NCBI GenBank assembly: GCA_040839025.1 | Contig: JBFPJN010000005.1 | Location: 1 to 64,000 of the forward strand | From: Alphaproteobacteria bacterium LSUCC0719 | Lineage (GTDB): Bacteria; Pseudomonadota; Alphaproteobacteria; Puniceispirillales; Puniceispirillaceae | Direction: 5' to 3' | DNA: 64,000 bases | Part shown: positions 1 to 8,689 of the stretch, in pieces | Layout: the number at the start of each line of letters is the position of its first letter | How positions within the stretch are numbered: position 1 is the stretch's first letter | Made by a program: the position numbers and the translations under genes | The notes under the pieces: generated by a model | Database searches by the model: none | Told to the model about the DNA's origin: nothing | What the model saw: only the letters and a program-made list of their open reading frames with translations

Positions 1-193
1 AAGCTGGCGCAAGCAAACAAGCCCCTAGAGTGAGTCTTCAATCAACAACAAAGACTGGTTCTGGTTCCAAGGTGGCCCCAAAAGCGTAATCGCGCGAACG
101 TCGCGAAGGGCCCTGGCCGGCAGGGGATCAGCGGTGAAGTTCCGGAATTTATCACGATAAGACAACAGGCCCATCAGGATTTACGACGTCGGA
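1..193. other. Non-coding left edge of window
   Basis: No convincing gene, repeat or terminator is visible between the window edge and the end of the leftward GntR gene. A gene further left could have its end just outside. Confidence 0.4.
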
Positions 194-883
194 TCAAGAC
201 CTTCTTATTTGATTGTCGATGGCGATGGCGGCGGCCTTGAGGTGATCTGTCATCGCACGTGCTGCCTGGTCCGCATCGCCACTTTCGAGAGCCACTAAAA
301 TTCTCTCGAGTTCCGCCTGAGCGCTAACCCGGCGCGCTGCTGACTTGAAGGGTGCGCGATGGTAGGGGGCTATCCGAAGGCGGCAGAATTCAACGGTATC
401 AACCAGATCCTGGTTCTGCGTTGCAGCAATTATCGCACTGTGAAAGTTCCTATTTTCAAGGGCAAAGCCTTCAACGTCTCCGTTGTGATGGCATGCGTCA
501 CAGGCATTGAGAACAAGCCTCAAACGCCCAAGCTCGATGGTGGTTATTCTCACTGCGGCTAACCGTGCACAGAGTGTCTCAAGCAATATGGATGCTTCAC
601 AAAGCGAAGATACGCGGCCCGCCTCGACACGCTGAACGACTGCTCCAGAGCGGGGCTTTCTGATTGCCAGCCCTGCCGAAACAAGCTGTTGCAGAGCTTC
701 CCGGACCGGCGTGCGCGATACCCCGTATTGCTCCGCAAGGGATCGTTCCTCAAGACGAGACCCCGGCTCTCGTCTGCCATCGAGAATATCATCTGCAAGC
801 TGCCGACGCAGTGCATTGGCAAGTGTGTCTCCAGAGCCAACCCGAAGTGTTCCTTTCGAAGGCGCGATGGTCTTTTTCCCCAT
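194..883 (-). CDS. GntR family transcriptional regulator, FCD type
   Basis: A 229-residue regulator. The winged helix-turn-helix lies at about residues 20-85 and contains the family hallmark SRTPVREALQQL. The C-terminal FCD-type helical domain fills about residues 90-220, the usual ligand and metal pocket of FadR/VanR-like regulators. It is divergent from the tripartite transporter operon starting at 1078, and the 194-bp gap contains two inverted repeats, so it very likely controls that operon and itself. The effector is unknown; by context it should be a transported substrate or a catabolite. Start is the ATG at 883, the only one leaving a full N-terminal arm before the helix-turn-helix; its ribosome-binding site is weak. 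Confidence 0.9.
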   Translation of the reverse strand: MGKKTIAPSKGTLRVGSGDTLANALRRQLADDILDGRREPGSRLEERSLAEQYGVSRTPVREALQQLVSAGLAIRKPRSGAVVQRVEAGRVSSLCEASILLETLCARLAAVRITTIELGRLRLVLNACDACHHNGDVEGFALENRNFHSAIIAATQNQDLVDTVEFCRLRIAPYHRAPFKSAARRVSAQAELERILVALESGDADQAARAMTDHLKAAAIAIDNQIRRS

Positions 884-1006
884 ACCCAGTTGTCATCCTT
901 TGCTTTGTACTGACCAACACTAAAGTGCGGATTTTCAACTCTCATAAAAATTTACACCGGCACATGGAAATAAACTATCAGCAGATTATTGTACCCCAAA
1001 CCATAT

Positions 1007-1020
1007 TCTGGTATACCAGA
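1007..1020. promoter_or_regulatory. Perfect 14-bp palindrome, candidate GntR operator
   Basis: TCTGGTATACCAGA is a perfect palindrome in the gap between the divergent GntR gene and the transporter operon. Its core TGGTATACCA resembles operators of FCD-type GntR regulators. Assignment to this regulator is inference. Confidence 0.55.
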
Positions 1021-1027
1021 CATTAAT

Positions 1028-1046
1028 TGTGTATGCAAAATACACA
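1028..1046. promoter_or_regulatory. Inverted repeat TGTGTAT-N5-ATACACA, candidate operator
   Basis: Perfect 7-bp arms separated by five bases lie 32 bp before the transporter start codon. The inner sequence GTATGCAAAA recurs near 10525 and 11292, upstream of two other transcription units of the same cluster, which suggests a shared regulator. Confidence 0.5.
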
Positions 1047-1077
1047 TAAGTTGACACAGTTCGTTGGGAGGAAACTC

Positions 1078-2058
1078 ATGGGGTTGTTAACTATTTGGGG
1101 CAGGGCCTTGGCCACAGTTGCTGTCGCAATCAGTGTAAATGCGACAGTTGTAATGAATCCGGCGATGGCCGGATTTCCAGAAAAACCAATTACTATGGTC
1201 CTCGGATCAACGCCAGGATCAGCGCCCGATACGCTGGGCCGCATCGTCGCCGAGCGAATGGCAAATGTTCTTGGTCAACCGGTAGTGGTTGAAAACAAGC
1301 AAGGTGCAAACGGTTCTATCGCCGCAACGCAGGTTGCTCAGGCAGATCCGGACGGGTACACATTGATGCTGATGACGGCAGTGCATTCGATCACTCCGAC
1401 AACGCGCAACGATCTCAAATATGACTTCGAAAAGGATTTTCGCGGAGTTGGCATGATGGCTTCCGTGCCTCTCCTTTTCGTTGTGAACAATGACCTGGGC
1501 ACCACTGACATGGAAGCCTTTGTCAATCGGGCGAAAGCCGGTGATATTTTCTACTCCGTTCCTGGCATCGGCGGAATTCAACATCTTGCGACTGAAGAAT
1601 TTTCCAAGCGTGCCGGTATCCAGATGACAGTTGTTCCCTATCGCGGCGGCGGGAACGCTACGAAGGCTGTCATTGCAAATGAGGTGCAGCTGTTTTTCGC
1701 TGGTATTCCGCCCGCACTTCCGCATGCAAAGTCTGGAGCGCTCACTGCACTTGGCATCTCGACGCCAGAGCGATCGCCGGCTGTGCCGAACGTGCCCACA
1801 ATGATCGAGCTGGGCTATGAAGGGTTGACTGCCGACAATTGGCACGCGCTTTACGTCCGTTCGGATACACCAGATGAAATTGTCAAAATACTTGCCGATG
1901 CTCTTTCAGAGGTGCTGCAAATGCCTGAGACAGGGAAGCTCTTCCTTAATGTGGGGGCCACGCCCTGGATAAAGGGACCCGATGAGCAGACTGCCTTTGG
2001 GCATAACGAAGTCAAGCGTTGGCGAAGTGTTATTGAAGCCGCTGGTTTGACCTTCTAA
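1078..2058 (+). CDS. Tripartite tricarboxylate transporter substrate-binding protein (TctC/Bug family)
   Basis: Periplasmic solute receptor of 326 residues that would deliver a small, usually carboxylated, ligand to the TctAB membrane pair encoded next. A signal peptide covers about residues 1-31 (cleavage after AMA). The mature part begins FPEKPIT and has the Bug-family features GSAPDTLGR near residue 42, VVENKQGANG near residue 70 and the PYRGGGNATKAVI segment. Bug proteins typically bind carboxylates such as citrate, but paralogues have many ligands, so the substrate cannot be read off. The start at 1078 follows GGGAGG at good spacing; an earlier in-frame ATG at 1027 would lie inside the operator region. 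A hairpin directly follows the stop. Confidence 0.9.
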   Translation: MGLLTIWGRALATVAVAISVNATVVMNPAMAGFPEKPITMVLGSTPGSAPDTLGRIVAERMANVLGQPVVVENKQGANGSIAATQVAQADPDGYTLMLMTAVHSITPTTRNDLKYDFEKDFRGVGMMASVPLLFVVNNDLGTTDMEAFVNRAKAGDIFYSVPGIGGIQHLATEEFSKRAGIQMTVVPYRGGGNATKAVIANEVQLFFAGIPPALPHAKSGALTALGISTPERSPAVPNVPTMIELGYEGLTADNWHALYVRSDTPDEIVKILADALSEVLQMPETGKLFLNVGATPWIKGPDEQTAFGHNEVKRWRSVIEAAGLTF

Positions 2059-2069
2059 TCACGTCTAGT

Positions 2070-2096
2070 GGCCGGGCTGCCTCAGGTCGCCCGGCC
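2070..2096 (+). terminator. Intercistronic hairpin, probable attenuator
   Basis: GGCCGGGC and GCCCGGCC form a perfect 8-bp GC stem with an 11-base loop, followed by a moderately T-rich tract. It sits between the binding-protein gene and the tctB-like gene, where partial termination or mRNA stabilisation would give more receptor than membrane subunits. Confidence 0.6.
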
Positions 2097-2180
2097 GTTT
2101 CCGTGTTTTAGGTCAAATGGGCTTGTACCTTTGACCTGGCGACTTTCATGTGGGTCGTTCGAACTGGATCCGAGGATTGG

Positions 2181-2648
2181 ATGAATACCGAGCTTGAAGA
2201 CAGCGAATTCCCAAGTTTGGCCAACAGGAATAAAGCCGTTGGGGCGGTTCTCGTCTTCATTGGCGCTTATGTCACCTACAAAGCCTTTGGATACGGTCTG
2301 GGTGACTTGTCGCGCCTTGGCGCAGGGGCGTTGCCCTTTGTGCTTGGAATTCTCATCGCTCTTTTGGGACTGCTGATAGCGATTATTAACCCAGACGGTG
2401 AAGAGGCGGCTCCAGTCATCAGGTGGCGGCCTGTTGTTCTGATCCTGAGCGCCCTCCTTGCATTCGCGCTGCTTGTCGAGTCGGCCGGACTCATCGTTGC
2501 AACAGGGGCGCTGGTCTTTATATCGGGCATGGCTGATCCAGAGCATACATGGCGCAGCCTTTTGGCAATCTTCGTTTTCCTGCTTGGCGTTGTATACGTT
2601 GTCTTTGTCCGGTTTCTGTCAATCCCATTTGATATGATTGGCGGTTAG
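2181..2648 (+). CDS. Tripartite tricarboxylate transporter small membrane subunit (TctB family)
   Basis: A 155-residue inner-membrane protein with four predicted hydrophobic segments (roughly residues 18-38, 44-66, 82-105 and 120-150). This matches the small TctB subunit in size and topology. It sits between the binding protein and the large TctA-like subunit, the normal gene order of this secondary transporter. TctB sequences are poorly conserved, so position and topology carry much of the call. Start is the ATG at 2181 after GAGG; the ATG at 2148 lacks a ribosome-binding site. The stop lies just before the tctA start, implying coupled translation. Confidence 0.85.
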   Translation: MNTELEDSEFPSLANRNKAVGAVLVFIGAYVTYKAFGYGLGDLSRLGAGALPFVLGILIALLGLLIAIINPDGEEAAPVIRWRPVVLILSALLAFALLVESAGLIVATGALVFISGMADPEHTWRSLLAIFVFLLGVVYVVFVRFLSIPFDMIGG

Positions 2649-2652
2649 GCGG

Positions 2653-4149
2653 ATGGATACAATTTCAAACCTTGCGCTTGGCTTTCAAGTCTTGATGACA
2701 ATTGAGACACTCGGTCTCTGCCTGTTTGGAGTGACCGTAGGAATGCTTATCGGGGTGCTGCCCGGTATCGGTTCCATGGCTGCTATATCTATGCTGATGC
2801 CGCTGACTTTCTATCTTGAGCCAAGTCAGGCGCTCATCATGTTGTCAGGCATTTATTATGGCGCCCAATATGGCAACTCCATTACGTCAATTCTTTTGAA
2901 TGTTCCGGGAACGCCGTCTTCGGCTGTCACCGCGTTGGACGGCTATCCGCTTTGCAAGCAGGGGAAGGCGGGGCCTGCAATCTTCATCACAACCGCCGCA
3001 TCTTTCTTTGGAAGCTGCTTCGCTATTCTTTGCCTTACACTCTTTACCCCTGTGATTGCCGAACTTGCTCTGAGCTTTGGCTCCATTGAGTATTTTTCGC
3101 TAATGGTTTTCGGGCTGATTACCGCCTCTGTTGTGTCCCCAGGATCCCAGCTCAAGGGAATTGCGATGGTGCTTTTGGGGCTTGTCTTAGGGCTGGTGGG
3201 GACAGATATCACGACTGCAACCTTCCGATTTACCTTCGGTTTCATTGAATTGACAGATGGTATTACGCTTGTCGCCGTTGCGATGGGTGTTTTCGGGGCA
3301 ACCGAGGTCATCACCAATCTCAGTCGCCCAAAACATCTGCGTGCCAAAGCCCAGAATGTCGGCCTTCGCCAACTTCTGCCAACAGGCAATGATATGCGAC
3401 AAGCGATAAAGCCCATGGTTCGCGCAGCCCCAATCGGAACGTTTCTGGGTGTCCTGCCTGGCGCAGGGGCTACGATATCTGCGTTTGTCGCCTATGGGGT
3501 TGAAAGGCGCATCGCAAGAGATCGTACCCGGTTTGGCAAGGGTGCGATCGAAGGGATTGCAGCACCTGAAACAGCAAACAACGCCGCTGCTCAAGGATCC
3601 TTCATTCCGACGTTGTCGCTTGGCATACCGGGAGATGGGGTCATGGCCCTGATGTTGGGCGCTCTTCTTATCCACGGAGTTAAGCCTGGGCCACAGCTCA
3701 TCACTGAAAATCCCGAAATCTTCTGGGGTTTGCTGGCAAGTTTCTGGGTTGGAAACCTGATGCTGGTGATAATGAACATTCCGATGATTGGGGTCTGGGT
3801 TCGGATATTGAAGATTCCCTATCGCCACCTTTTCCCCTGCATCCTGATGTTGGTCAGCGTTGGTGTATACAGCGTCAACAATAGTGCGTTTGATCTGATG
3901 ATCGTGTTTGTTTTCACGGTTCTGGGCTTTGCAATGTCACTGACGAAAATGTCCCCCGCGCCAATGTTGCTGGGGATCGTGCTTGGCGTGATGATGGAGG
4001 ACAATCTAAAGCGGGCAATGCTCTTGTCGCGTGGCGACCCGATGATCTTTCTGGAACGCCCCATCAGTGCTGTCCTTCTTGGACTGACACTGGTTGTGCT
4101 TTTGCTGCCGCTGGTAAAGATGATCCGCGGACACGCAAAGACGGAATGA
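2653..4149 (+). CDS. Tripartite tricarboxylate transporter large membrane subunit (TctA family)
   Basis: A 498-residue polytopic transport subunit with about 12 hydrophobic segments. Two internal halves each begin with the family glycine-proline signature: GMLIGVLPGIGSM near residue 32 and GTFLGVLPGAGATI near residue 270. Other TctA landmarks are YGAQYGNSITSILLNVPGTP and the stretch GIAAPETANNAAAQGSFIP. It moves the receptor-delivered ligand using an ion gradient. I chose the ATG at 2653; a TTG at 2638 overlapping tctB is also possible. The next gene, a sulfatase, begins 5 bp downstream, so transport and desulfation are probably co-transcribed. Confidence 0.93.
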   Translation: MDTISNLALGFQVLMTIETLGLCLFGVTVGMLIGVLPGIGSMAAISMLMPLTFYLEPSQALIMLSGIYYGAQYGNSITSILLNVPGTPSSAVTALDGYPLCKQGKAGPAIFITTAASFFGSCFAILCLTLFTPVIAELALSFGSIEYFSLMVFGLITASVVSPGSQLKGIAMVLLGLVLGLVGTDITTATFRFTFGFIELTDGITLVAVAMGVFGATEVITNLSRPKHLRAKAQNVGLRQLLPTGNDMRQAIKPMVRAAPIGTFLGVLPGAGATISAFVAYGVERRIARDRTRFGKGAIEGIAAPETANNAAAQGSFIPTLSLGIPGDGVMALMLGALLIHGVKPGPQLITENPEIFWGLLASFWVGNLMLVIMNIPMIGVWVRILKIPYRHLFPCILMLVSVGVYSVNNSAFDLMIVFVFTVLGFAMSLTKMSPAPMLLGIVLGVMMEDNLKRAMLLSRGDPMIFLERPISAVLLGLTLVVLLLPLVKMIRGHAKTE

Positions 4150-4154
4150 GTTGA

Positions 4155-5657
4155 ATGCGGACGGTATTTGTAATCTTTGATTCGCTCAATCGGCTCGCGT
4201 TGGAATGTTACGGTGGCACGAACATCACACCCAATTTTGCCCGCCTGGCAAGTCGTGGTGTGACTTTTGATACCCACTATGTCGGCAGTTTGCCTTGTAT
4301 GCCGGCGCGTCGTGAAATGCACACCGGCAGACACAATTTCCTGCATCGCTCCTGGGGTCCACTGGAACCATTCGATGTGTCCTTCGCCGAAGAGTTGCAG
4401 AAGAACGGAACCTACACCCATCTGATTTCTGACCACTATCACTACTGGAGTGATGGCGGGGCCACCTACCATAGCCGGTTTTCAAGCTGGGAGTTTCTGC
4501 GCGGACAGGCCTGGGATCCCTTTTCGGCGCTGGTTGAACCGCCTGCTGGCATGACTTCACGCTATCATCCGATGCAGCAGGAAAGACATCAGGGGATGGT
4601 CAATCGTGAATTCATCCATTCGGAGACCGATTATTCTCTTGTCGGTTGCTTTGACCGGGCATTCCGCTTCCTCGATGCCAACCGACAATCCGATAAATGG
4701 TTCATGCAACTCGAATGCTTCGACCCGCATGAACCATTTATGGCACCAGACAGGTTCAAATCGCTTTACCCCTCTGACTATGATGGTCCGATACTGGATT
4801 GGCCTCTTTACAAAAGGGTTGATGAAAGCCCTGAGGAAATCAACGAACTCAGGGCAAACTACGCAGCACTCCTGACCATGTGTGACTGGTACCTCGGCAA
4901 GTTGCTCGACTATTTCGACGAACACGATCTCTGGCAGGACACGAGCCTTGTTGTGACAACGGATCATGGCTTTCTGCTTGGCGAGCATGACTGGTGGGCC
5001 AAGAGCCGAATGCCGTTCTTTGAAGAAGTAAGCCACATTCCTCTGATTGTATATCACCCAGATTTTGCGGATCAGGCAGGTGAACGACGGAGCGCCCTAA
5101 CCCAGACGATCGATCTGATGCCAACTTTTCTTGATATTCACGGCTGCGCAATACCTGAAACCGTTGAAGGTGTGTCTCTGCTACCGCTGCTTGGTGGCGA
5201 CCAAAAGATACGCGACGCCGGGATTTTTGGACGGTTCGGCGCAGCGACAAATATCACTGACGGGCGATATACCTACTTCCGATATCCGGAGGACATGGAA
5301 AATCAGGATCTTTGGGAATACACACTGATGCCGACGCATCAGAAAGGGCTGTTTGCCGATGTCGAATTTGAGGGTGCCACGCTGGTCAAGCCTTTCACCT
5401 TCCTCGGCGACTTTCCGGTTATGCGCCTGCCAGCGGGGCGCGCGCTTGTCAAAGGTCAAGGCGCCCGTATCGAGGATGCTGTCACCGTTCTTTATGATCT
5501 GGAAAGTGACCCCAAACAGCTGAGTCCAATCAACGATCCCATCACCGAAGAGCGGCTGATAGCAGAAATGATTGCAATCATGCAGCGAACCGAGGCGCCG
5601 CCAGAAGCCTATGCGCGGCTTGGCTTTGACACACCTGGAGAAAGGCTTCGCAGATGA
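4155..5657 (+). CDS. Cytoplasmic sulfatase A (arylsulfatase superfamily)
   Basis: A 500-residue sulfatase of the alkaline phosphatase fold that hydrolyses a sulfate ester to alcohol plus sulfate. The formylglycine motif is canonical (Cys48-Met-Pro-Ala-Arg52), preceded by the N-terminal metal segment around Asp9 and followed by TTDHGFLLGEHDWWAK near residue 272, which supplies the second Asp/His metal pair and catalytic residues. There is no signal peptide: residues 1-10 are the first beta strand. The substrate must therefore enter the cell intact, consistent with the transporter 5 bp upstream. The modifying enzyme that oxidises Cys48 is not in this window. The stop overlaps the start of sulfatase B (ATGA). 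Confidence 0.92.
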   Translation: MRTVFVIFDSLNRLALECYGGTNITPNFARLASRGVTFDTHYVGSLPCMPARREMHTGRHNFLHRSWGPLEPFDVSFAEELQKNGTYTHLISDHYHYWSDGGATYHSRFSSWEFLRGQAWDPFSALVEPPAGMTSRYHPMQQERHQGMVNREFIHSETDYSLVGCFDRAFRFLDANRQSDKWFMQLECFDPHEPFMAPDRFKSLYPSDYDGPILDWPLYKRVDESPEEINELRANYAALLTMCDWYLGKLLDYFDEHDLWQDTSLVVTTDHGFLLGEHDWWAKSRMPFFEEVSHIPLIVYHPDFADQAGERRSALTQTIDLMPTFLDIHGCAIPETVEGVSLLPLLGGDQKIRDAGIFGRFGAATNITDGRYTYFRYPEDMENQDLWEYTLMPTHQKGLFADVEFEGATLVKPFTFLGDFPVMRLPAGRALVKGQGARIEDAVTVLYDLESDPKQLSPINDPITEERLIAEMIAIMQRTEAPPEAYARLGFDTPGERLRR

Positions 5658-7108
5658 CAGCTCACAATCTGCTGATAATTATGGTTGATGAAATGGCGGC
5701 TCAGGCGGTGGGTGCCTATGGAAACCGGATCGTGAAGACGCCAAACATTGACCGTCTTGCCGCCAGGGGTGTGCGTTTCACGAATGCCTATGCCAGTTCG
5801 CCAATCTGCGTGCCGGCGCGGGCCGCATTTGCCACGGGGCGATATCCGCATCAGACTGGATATTGGGACAACGTATTTGCCTATGATGGTAGGGTACGAG
5901 GCTGGGGGCATCGCCTGCAGGAAGAGGGGCACCGCTTCACAACAATCGGCAAGCTGCACTACAAGGACAGCGAGTCTGACACCGGTATCGACGAGCAAAT
6001 CCTGCCGATGCACATCTATGGTGGAGGCGATGTCTTCGGTCTGGAGCGCGAACAACCTCCCGCGCGACCACAGAGCGCCTCAGTAGCGGCTGAAGTCATG
6101 GCGGGCGACAGCCAATATACACGTTATGACAAGAAAATATGTGCTCTGACAGAAGAGTGGTTCCGTTCAAGGGTTGCGGATCAGGGTGACAAGCCCTGGG
6201 TCTGTTTTACGTCCTTTATTGCCCCTCATTTTCCTTTCACTGTGCCGCAAGAATATATTGATCTCTACAATTTGGCCGAGGTCACGCTGGCTTCAAAGCC
6301 GCTCACAAACAAACCGTCGATAGCGCCCTGGTGGGAGTTGCTCAGGTTTGGGTATAATTTTGATGATTTTTTTGAGAACGACGAGCATCGTCGTCTCGCT
6401 CTCTTGCATTATTACGCTTTGTCGAGTTTTGCTGATGAAAATGTTGGGCGTGTGTTGATGGCCCTGGAGGCGAGCGGGCAAGCTGACGACACTGTTGTAC
6501 TGTTTCTGTCAGATCACGGAGACAACATGGGCTCGCGGGGTCTTTGGGGCAAATCGACCATGTATGAGGAGTCGGTTCGAGTCCCCCTAATTCTTGCTGG
6601 GCCGCATATTGCACAAGGTGTGGAATGCGACACCCCGGTTGGTTTGATAGACGCATATCAGACTGTTCTCGATATTGTTGGCGTTGATTTCACTGATGAG
6701 GACAAAGCCTTGCCGGGTCGATCATTGCGTTCAATTGCCGGTGAACCTTACGATAGCGAGCGTCAGGTCTTCTCCGAATATCACGCTTCCTGCGCCAGAA
6801 CTGGATTGATGATGCTTCGGCAGGGACGTTTCAAGTTCATTCACTACACAGGCTTCGGCTCTGAACTTTTCGATCTGGAAGCCGACCCTCAGGAACTAAA
6901 TGATCTGGCTGATGATCCTGCATTTGCCGATATTCTTGCAAAGTTCGAACGAGATCTTCGCGCAATTGTTGATCCAGAGGAAACAGACAAACGGGCAAAG
7001 GCCGATCAGCGGCGCCGGCTTGAAGAGCTTGGAGGCATGGCTTCGATCGTCGCAGCAGGCGGGGTCACACATACGCCCCCCCCCGGCGAGGAAGGCCAGC
7101 GCATTTGA
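5654..7108 (+). CDS. Cytoplasmic sulfatase B
   Basis: A 484-residue sulfatase translationally coupled to sulfatase A. It has the formylglycine motif Cys52-Val-Pro-Ala-Arg56, an N-terminal metal-binding region around Asp12 (IIMVDEMAAQAVGAYG) and the distal motif LFLSDHGDNMGSRGLWGKST near residue 286. No signal peptide is present. Outside these motifs it is clearly different from sulfatases A and C, so the three are not recent duplicates and probably attack different positions or different intermediates. The C-terminal 40 residues are charged and then proline/glycine-rich. The substrate cannot be assigned from sequence. Confidence 0.92.
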   Translation: MTAHNLLIIMVDEMAAQAVGAYGNRIVKTPNIDRLAARGVRFTNAYASSPICVPARAAFATGRYPHQTGYWDNVFAYDGRVRGWGHRLQEEGHRFTTIGKLHYKDSESDTGIDEQILPMHIYGGGDVFGLEREQPPARPQSASVAAEVMAGDSQYTRYDKKICALTEEWFRSRVADQGDKPWVCFTSFIAPHFPFTVPQEYIDLYNLAEVTLASKPLTNKPSIAPWWELLRFGYNFDDFFENDEHRRLALLHYYALSSFADENVGRVLMALEASGQADDTVVLFLSDHGDNMGSRGLWGKSTMYEESVRVPLILAGPHIAQGVECDTPVGLIDAYQTVLDIVGVDFTDEDKALPGRSLRSIAGEPYDSERQVFSEYHASCARTGLMMLRQGRFKFIHYTGFGSELFDLEADPQELNDLADDPAFADILAKFERDLRAIVDPEETDKRAKADQRRRLEELGGMASIVAAGGVTHTPPPGEEGQRI

Positions 7109-7152
7109 GACATTCAGTGACAAGCCCTATTGTGGGTTTGGTCCAACCGCAC

Positions 7153-7166
7153 ATGCAAGAATATGA
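7153..7166. promoter_or_regulatory. Possible internal operator before sulfatase C
   Basis: ATGCAAGAATATGA lies in the 78-bp gap between sulfatases B and C and matches 13 of 14 bases of the sequence at 11294-11307, within the operator-like repeat upstream of the lactonase operon. It may be chance. Confidence 0.25.
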
Positions 7167-7186
7167 CATAGGGGAGAGCAAGGGAC

Positions 7187-8674
7187 ATGGATGACCGCCA
7201 GCCGAACATACTGCTCGTAATTGCCGATCAATGGTCGGCGAGTCGCCTTGGATGCGCTGGTCATCCTACCGTGCAAACGCCAACTCTGGATCAGATCGCC
7301 CGCAATGGTATCAGATTCACCCGAGCTTACAGTGAATGCCCGATATGTATACCGGCCCGCAGGACGCTGATGACCGGAACGACACCACGAACACACGGAG
7401 ACCGCGTGTTTCGGAAATCACAGCCAATGCCAAGCCTTCCCACCTTGGCGGGGTGTTTTCGCGAAGCGGGCTATCAAGCCTTTTGTGTGGGAAAACTTCA
7501 TGTATTCCCGGAACGTGACCGAATTGGTTTCGATGATGTGCTCTTGTCAGAAGAGGGACGACCACATCTGGCCATAGACGATTATTCGCTTTACCTTTCA
7601 GATCATGGGTTTACAGGCTCTGCCTTTGCGCACGGGCTGCCGAATAACAGCTATATTCATCGTCCTTGGCACCTGCCTGAACATTGCCATGTTACGAACT
7701 GGGCAACGCAGGCCATGTGCCGCGTAATCAAACGGCGTGACCCGACACGACCCGCCTTTTGGACCCTCTCATACGAAGCACCGCATCCACCGCTTGCGCC
7801 ATTGGCTGCATATATGGAGCATTACCGACAATTCGACATGGAACCACCACTTGAGGCGCCGTGGAGTGATGATCGGAAAAGGCTGCCCCACGCACTTCAG
7901 GCACTCCTCAACTATTACCCGCGTTTCGATGGTCCTGCGCTTCAGGAAATAAAACGGGCCTACTATGCGCTTTGCACACATTTGGACCATCAACTGCGTG
8001 TCGTTCTTGGCACCCTTCGTGAGGAACGGGAACTCGACAACACGATCATCCTTTTCTGCAGTGACCATGGAGAGATGCTGGGAGATCTTGGGTTATTTGC
8101 AAAGCGCACCTTCTACGAGGGTTCGGCGGGTATCCCCATGATACTCATGGGACTGCCAGGTGATGGCCGCATCGAGCCCGGCACATGTGATGACCGGCTG
8201 GTAGGGTTGCAAGACGTTATGCCGACCCTGCTGGATCTTGCCGGCATTGATGTGCCGGAGAGCTGTGACGGTCTTTCCATGACCGGAGAAAGGCGTCGAG
8301 AGCTGCTTTATGGCGAGGTTCTGGAGAACAACAGCGCCTCCCGGATGATGCATGATGGCCGTTACAAGCTTATCTGGTATCCGGCAGGCAATTTCATACA
8401 GCTGTTTGACCTTGAGTTGGATCCGCAGGAGTCAAGAAATATTGCCGATCTTGCCGAAATGAAGCCGGTGAGAGATCGCTTGGAAAGAGCGCTCTTTGAG
8501 TCCTGCTATGGCAAGGATGTTGAAGAAGAATGGGTGAAGGATGATCGGCTCGCAGGATTTGATCCCGGTCCCTATAAACCGAAGACCGATCGCACTTTTT
8601 CGGCGCAGCGCGGGGTGCATTATCCGCAGCCACCGTCAGGGACTGTGCCCGACGAAGTTGGGTTTCCAGAGTAG
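7187..8674 (+). CDS. Cytoplasmic sulfatase C (choline-sulfatase-like class)
   Basis: A 495-residue sulfatase, third in the series. The formylglycine motif is Cys54-Ile-Pro-Ala-Arg58. The N-terminus ILLVIADQWSASRLGCAG and the distal LFCSDHGEMLGDLGLFAKRT near residue 286 match the small-molecule sulfatase class that includes choline sulfatase and phosphonate monoester hydrolases. It lacks a signal peptide. Start is the ATG at 7187 preceded by AAGGG. It ends 15 bp before the convergently transcribed class II aldolase gene, with no obvious terminator. This resemblance does not establish choline sulfate as substrate. Confidence 0.9.
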   Translation: MDDRQPNILLVIADQWSASRLGCAGHPTVQTPTLDQIARNGIRFTRAYSECPICIPARRTLMTGTTPRTHGDRVFRKSQPMPSLPTLAGCFREAGYQAFCVGKLHVFPERDRIGFDDVLLSEEGRPHLAIDDYSLYLSDHGFTGSAFAHGLPNNSYIHRPWHLPEHCHVTNWATQAMCRVIKRRDPTRPAFWTLSYEAPHPPLAPLAAYMEHYRQFDMEPPLEAPWSDDRKRLPHALQALLNYYPRFDGPALQEIKRAYYALCTHLDHQLRVVLGTLREERELDNTIILFCSDHGEMLGDLGLFAKRTFYEGSAGIPMILMGLPGDGRIEPGTCDDRLVGLQDVMPTLLDLAGIDVPESCDGLSMTGERRRELLYGEVLENNSASRMMHDGRYKLIWYPAGNFIQLFDLELDPQESRNIADLAEMKPVRDRLERALFESCYGKDVEEEWVKDDRLAGFDPGPYKPKTDRTFSAQRGVHYPQPPSGTVPDEVGFPE

Positions 8675-8689
8675 ACGGTCCCGGTCTGT

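Noticed and set aside
4155-8674. Sulfatases as a recent tandem triplication
   Set aside because: Similarity is limited to active-site motifs; lengths, central regions and C-termini differ.
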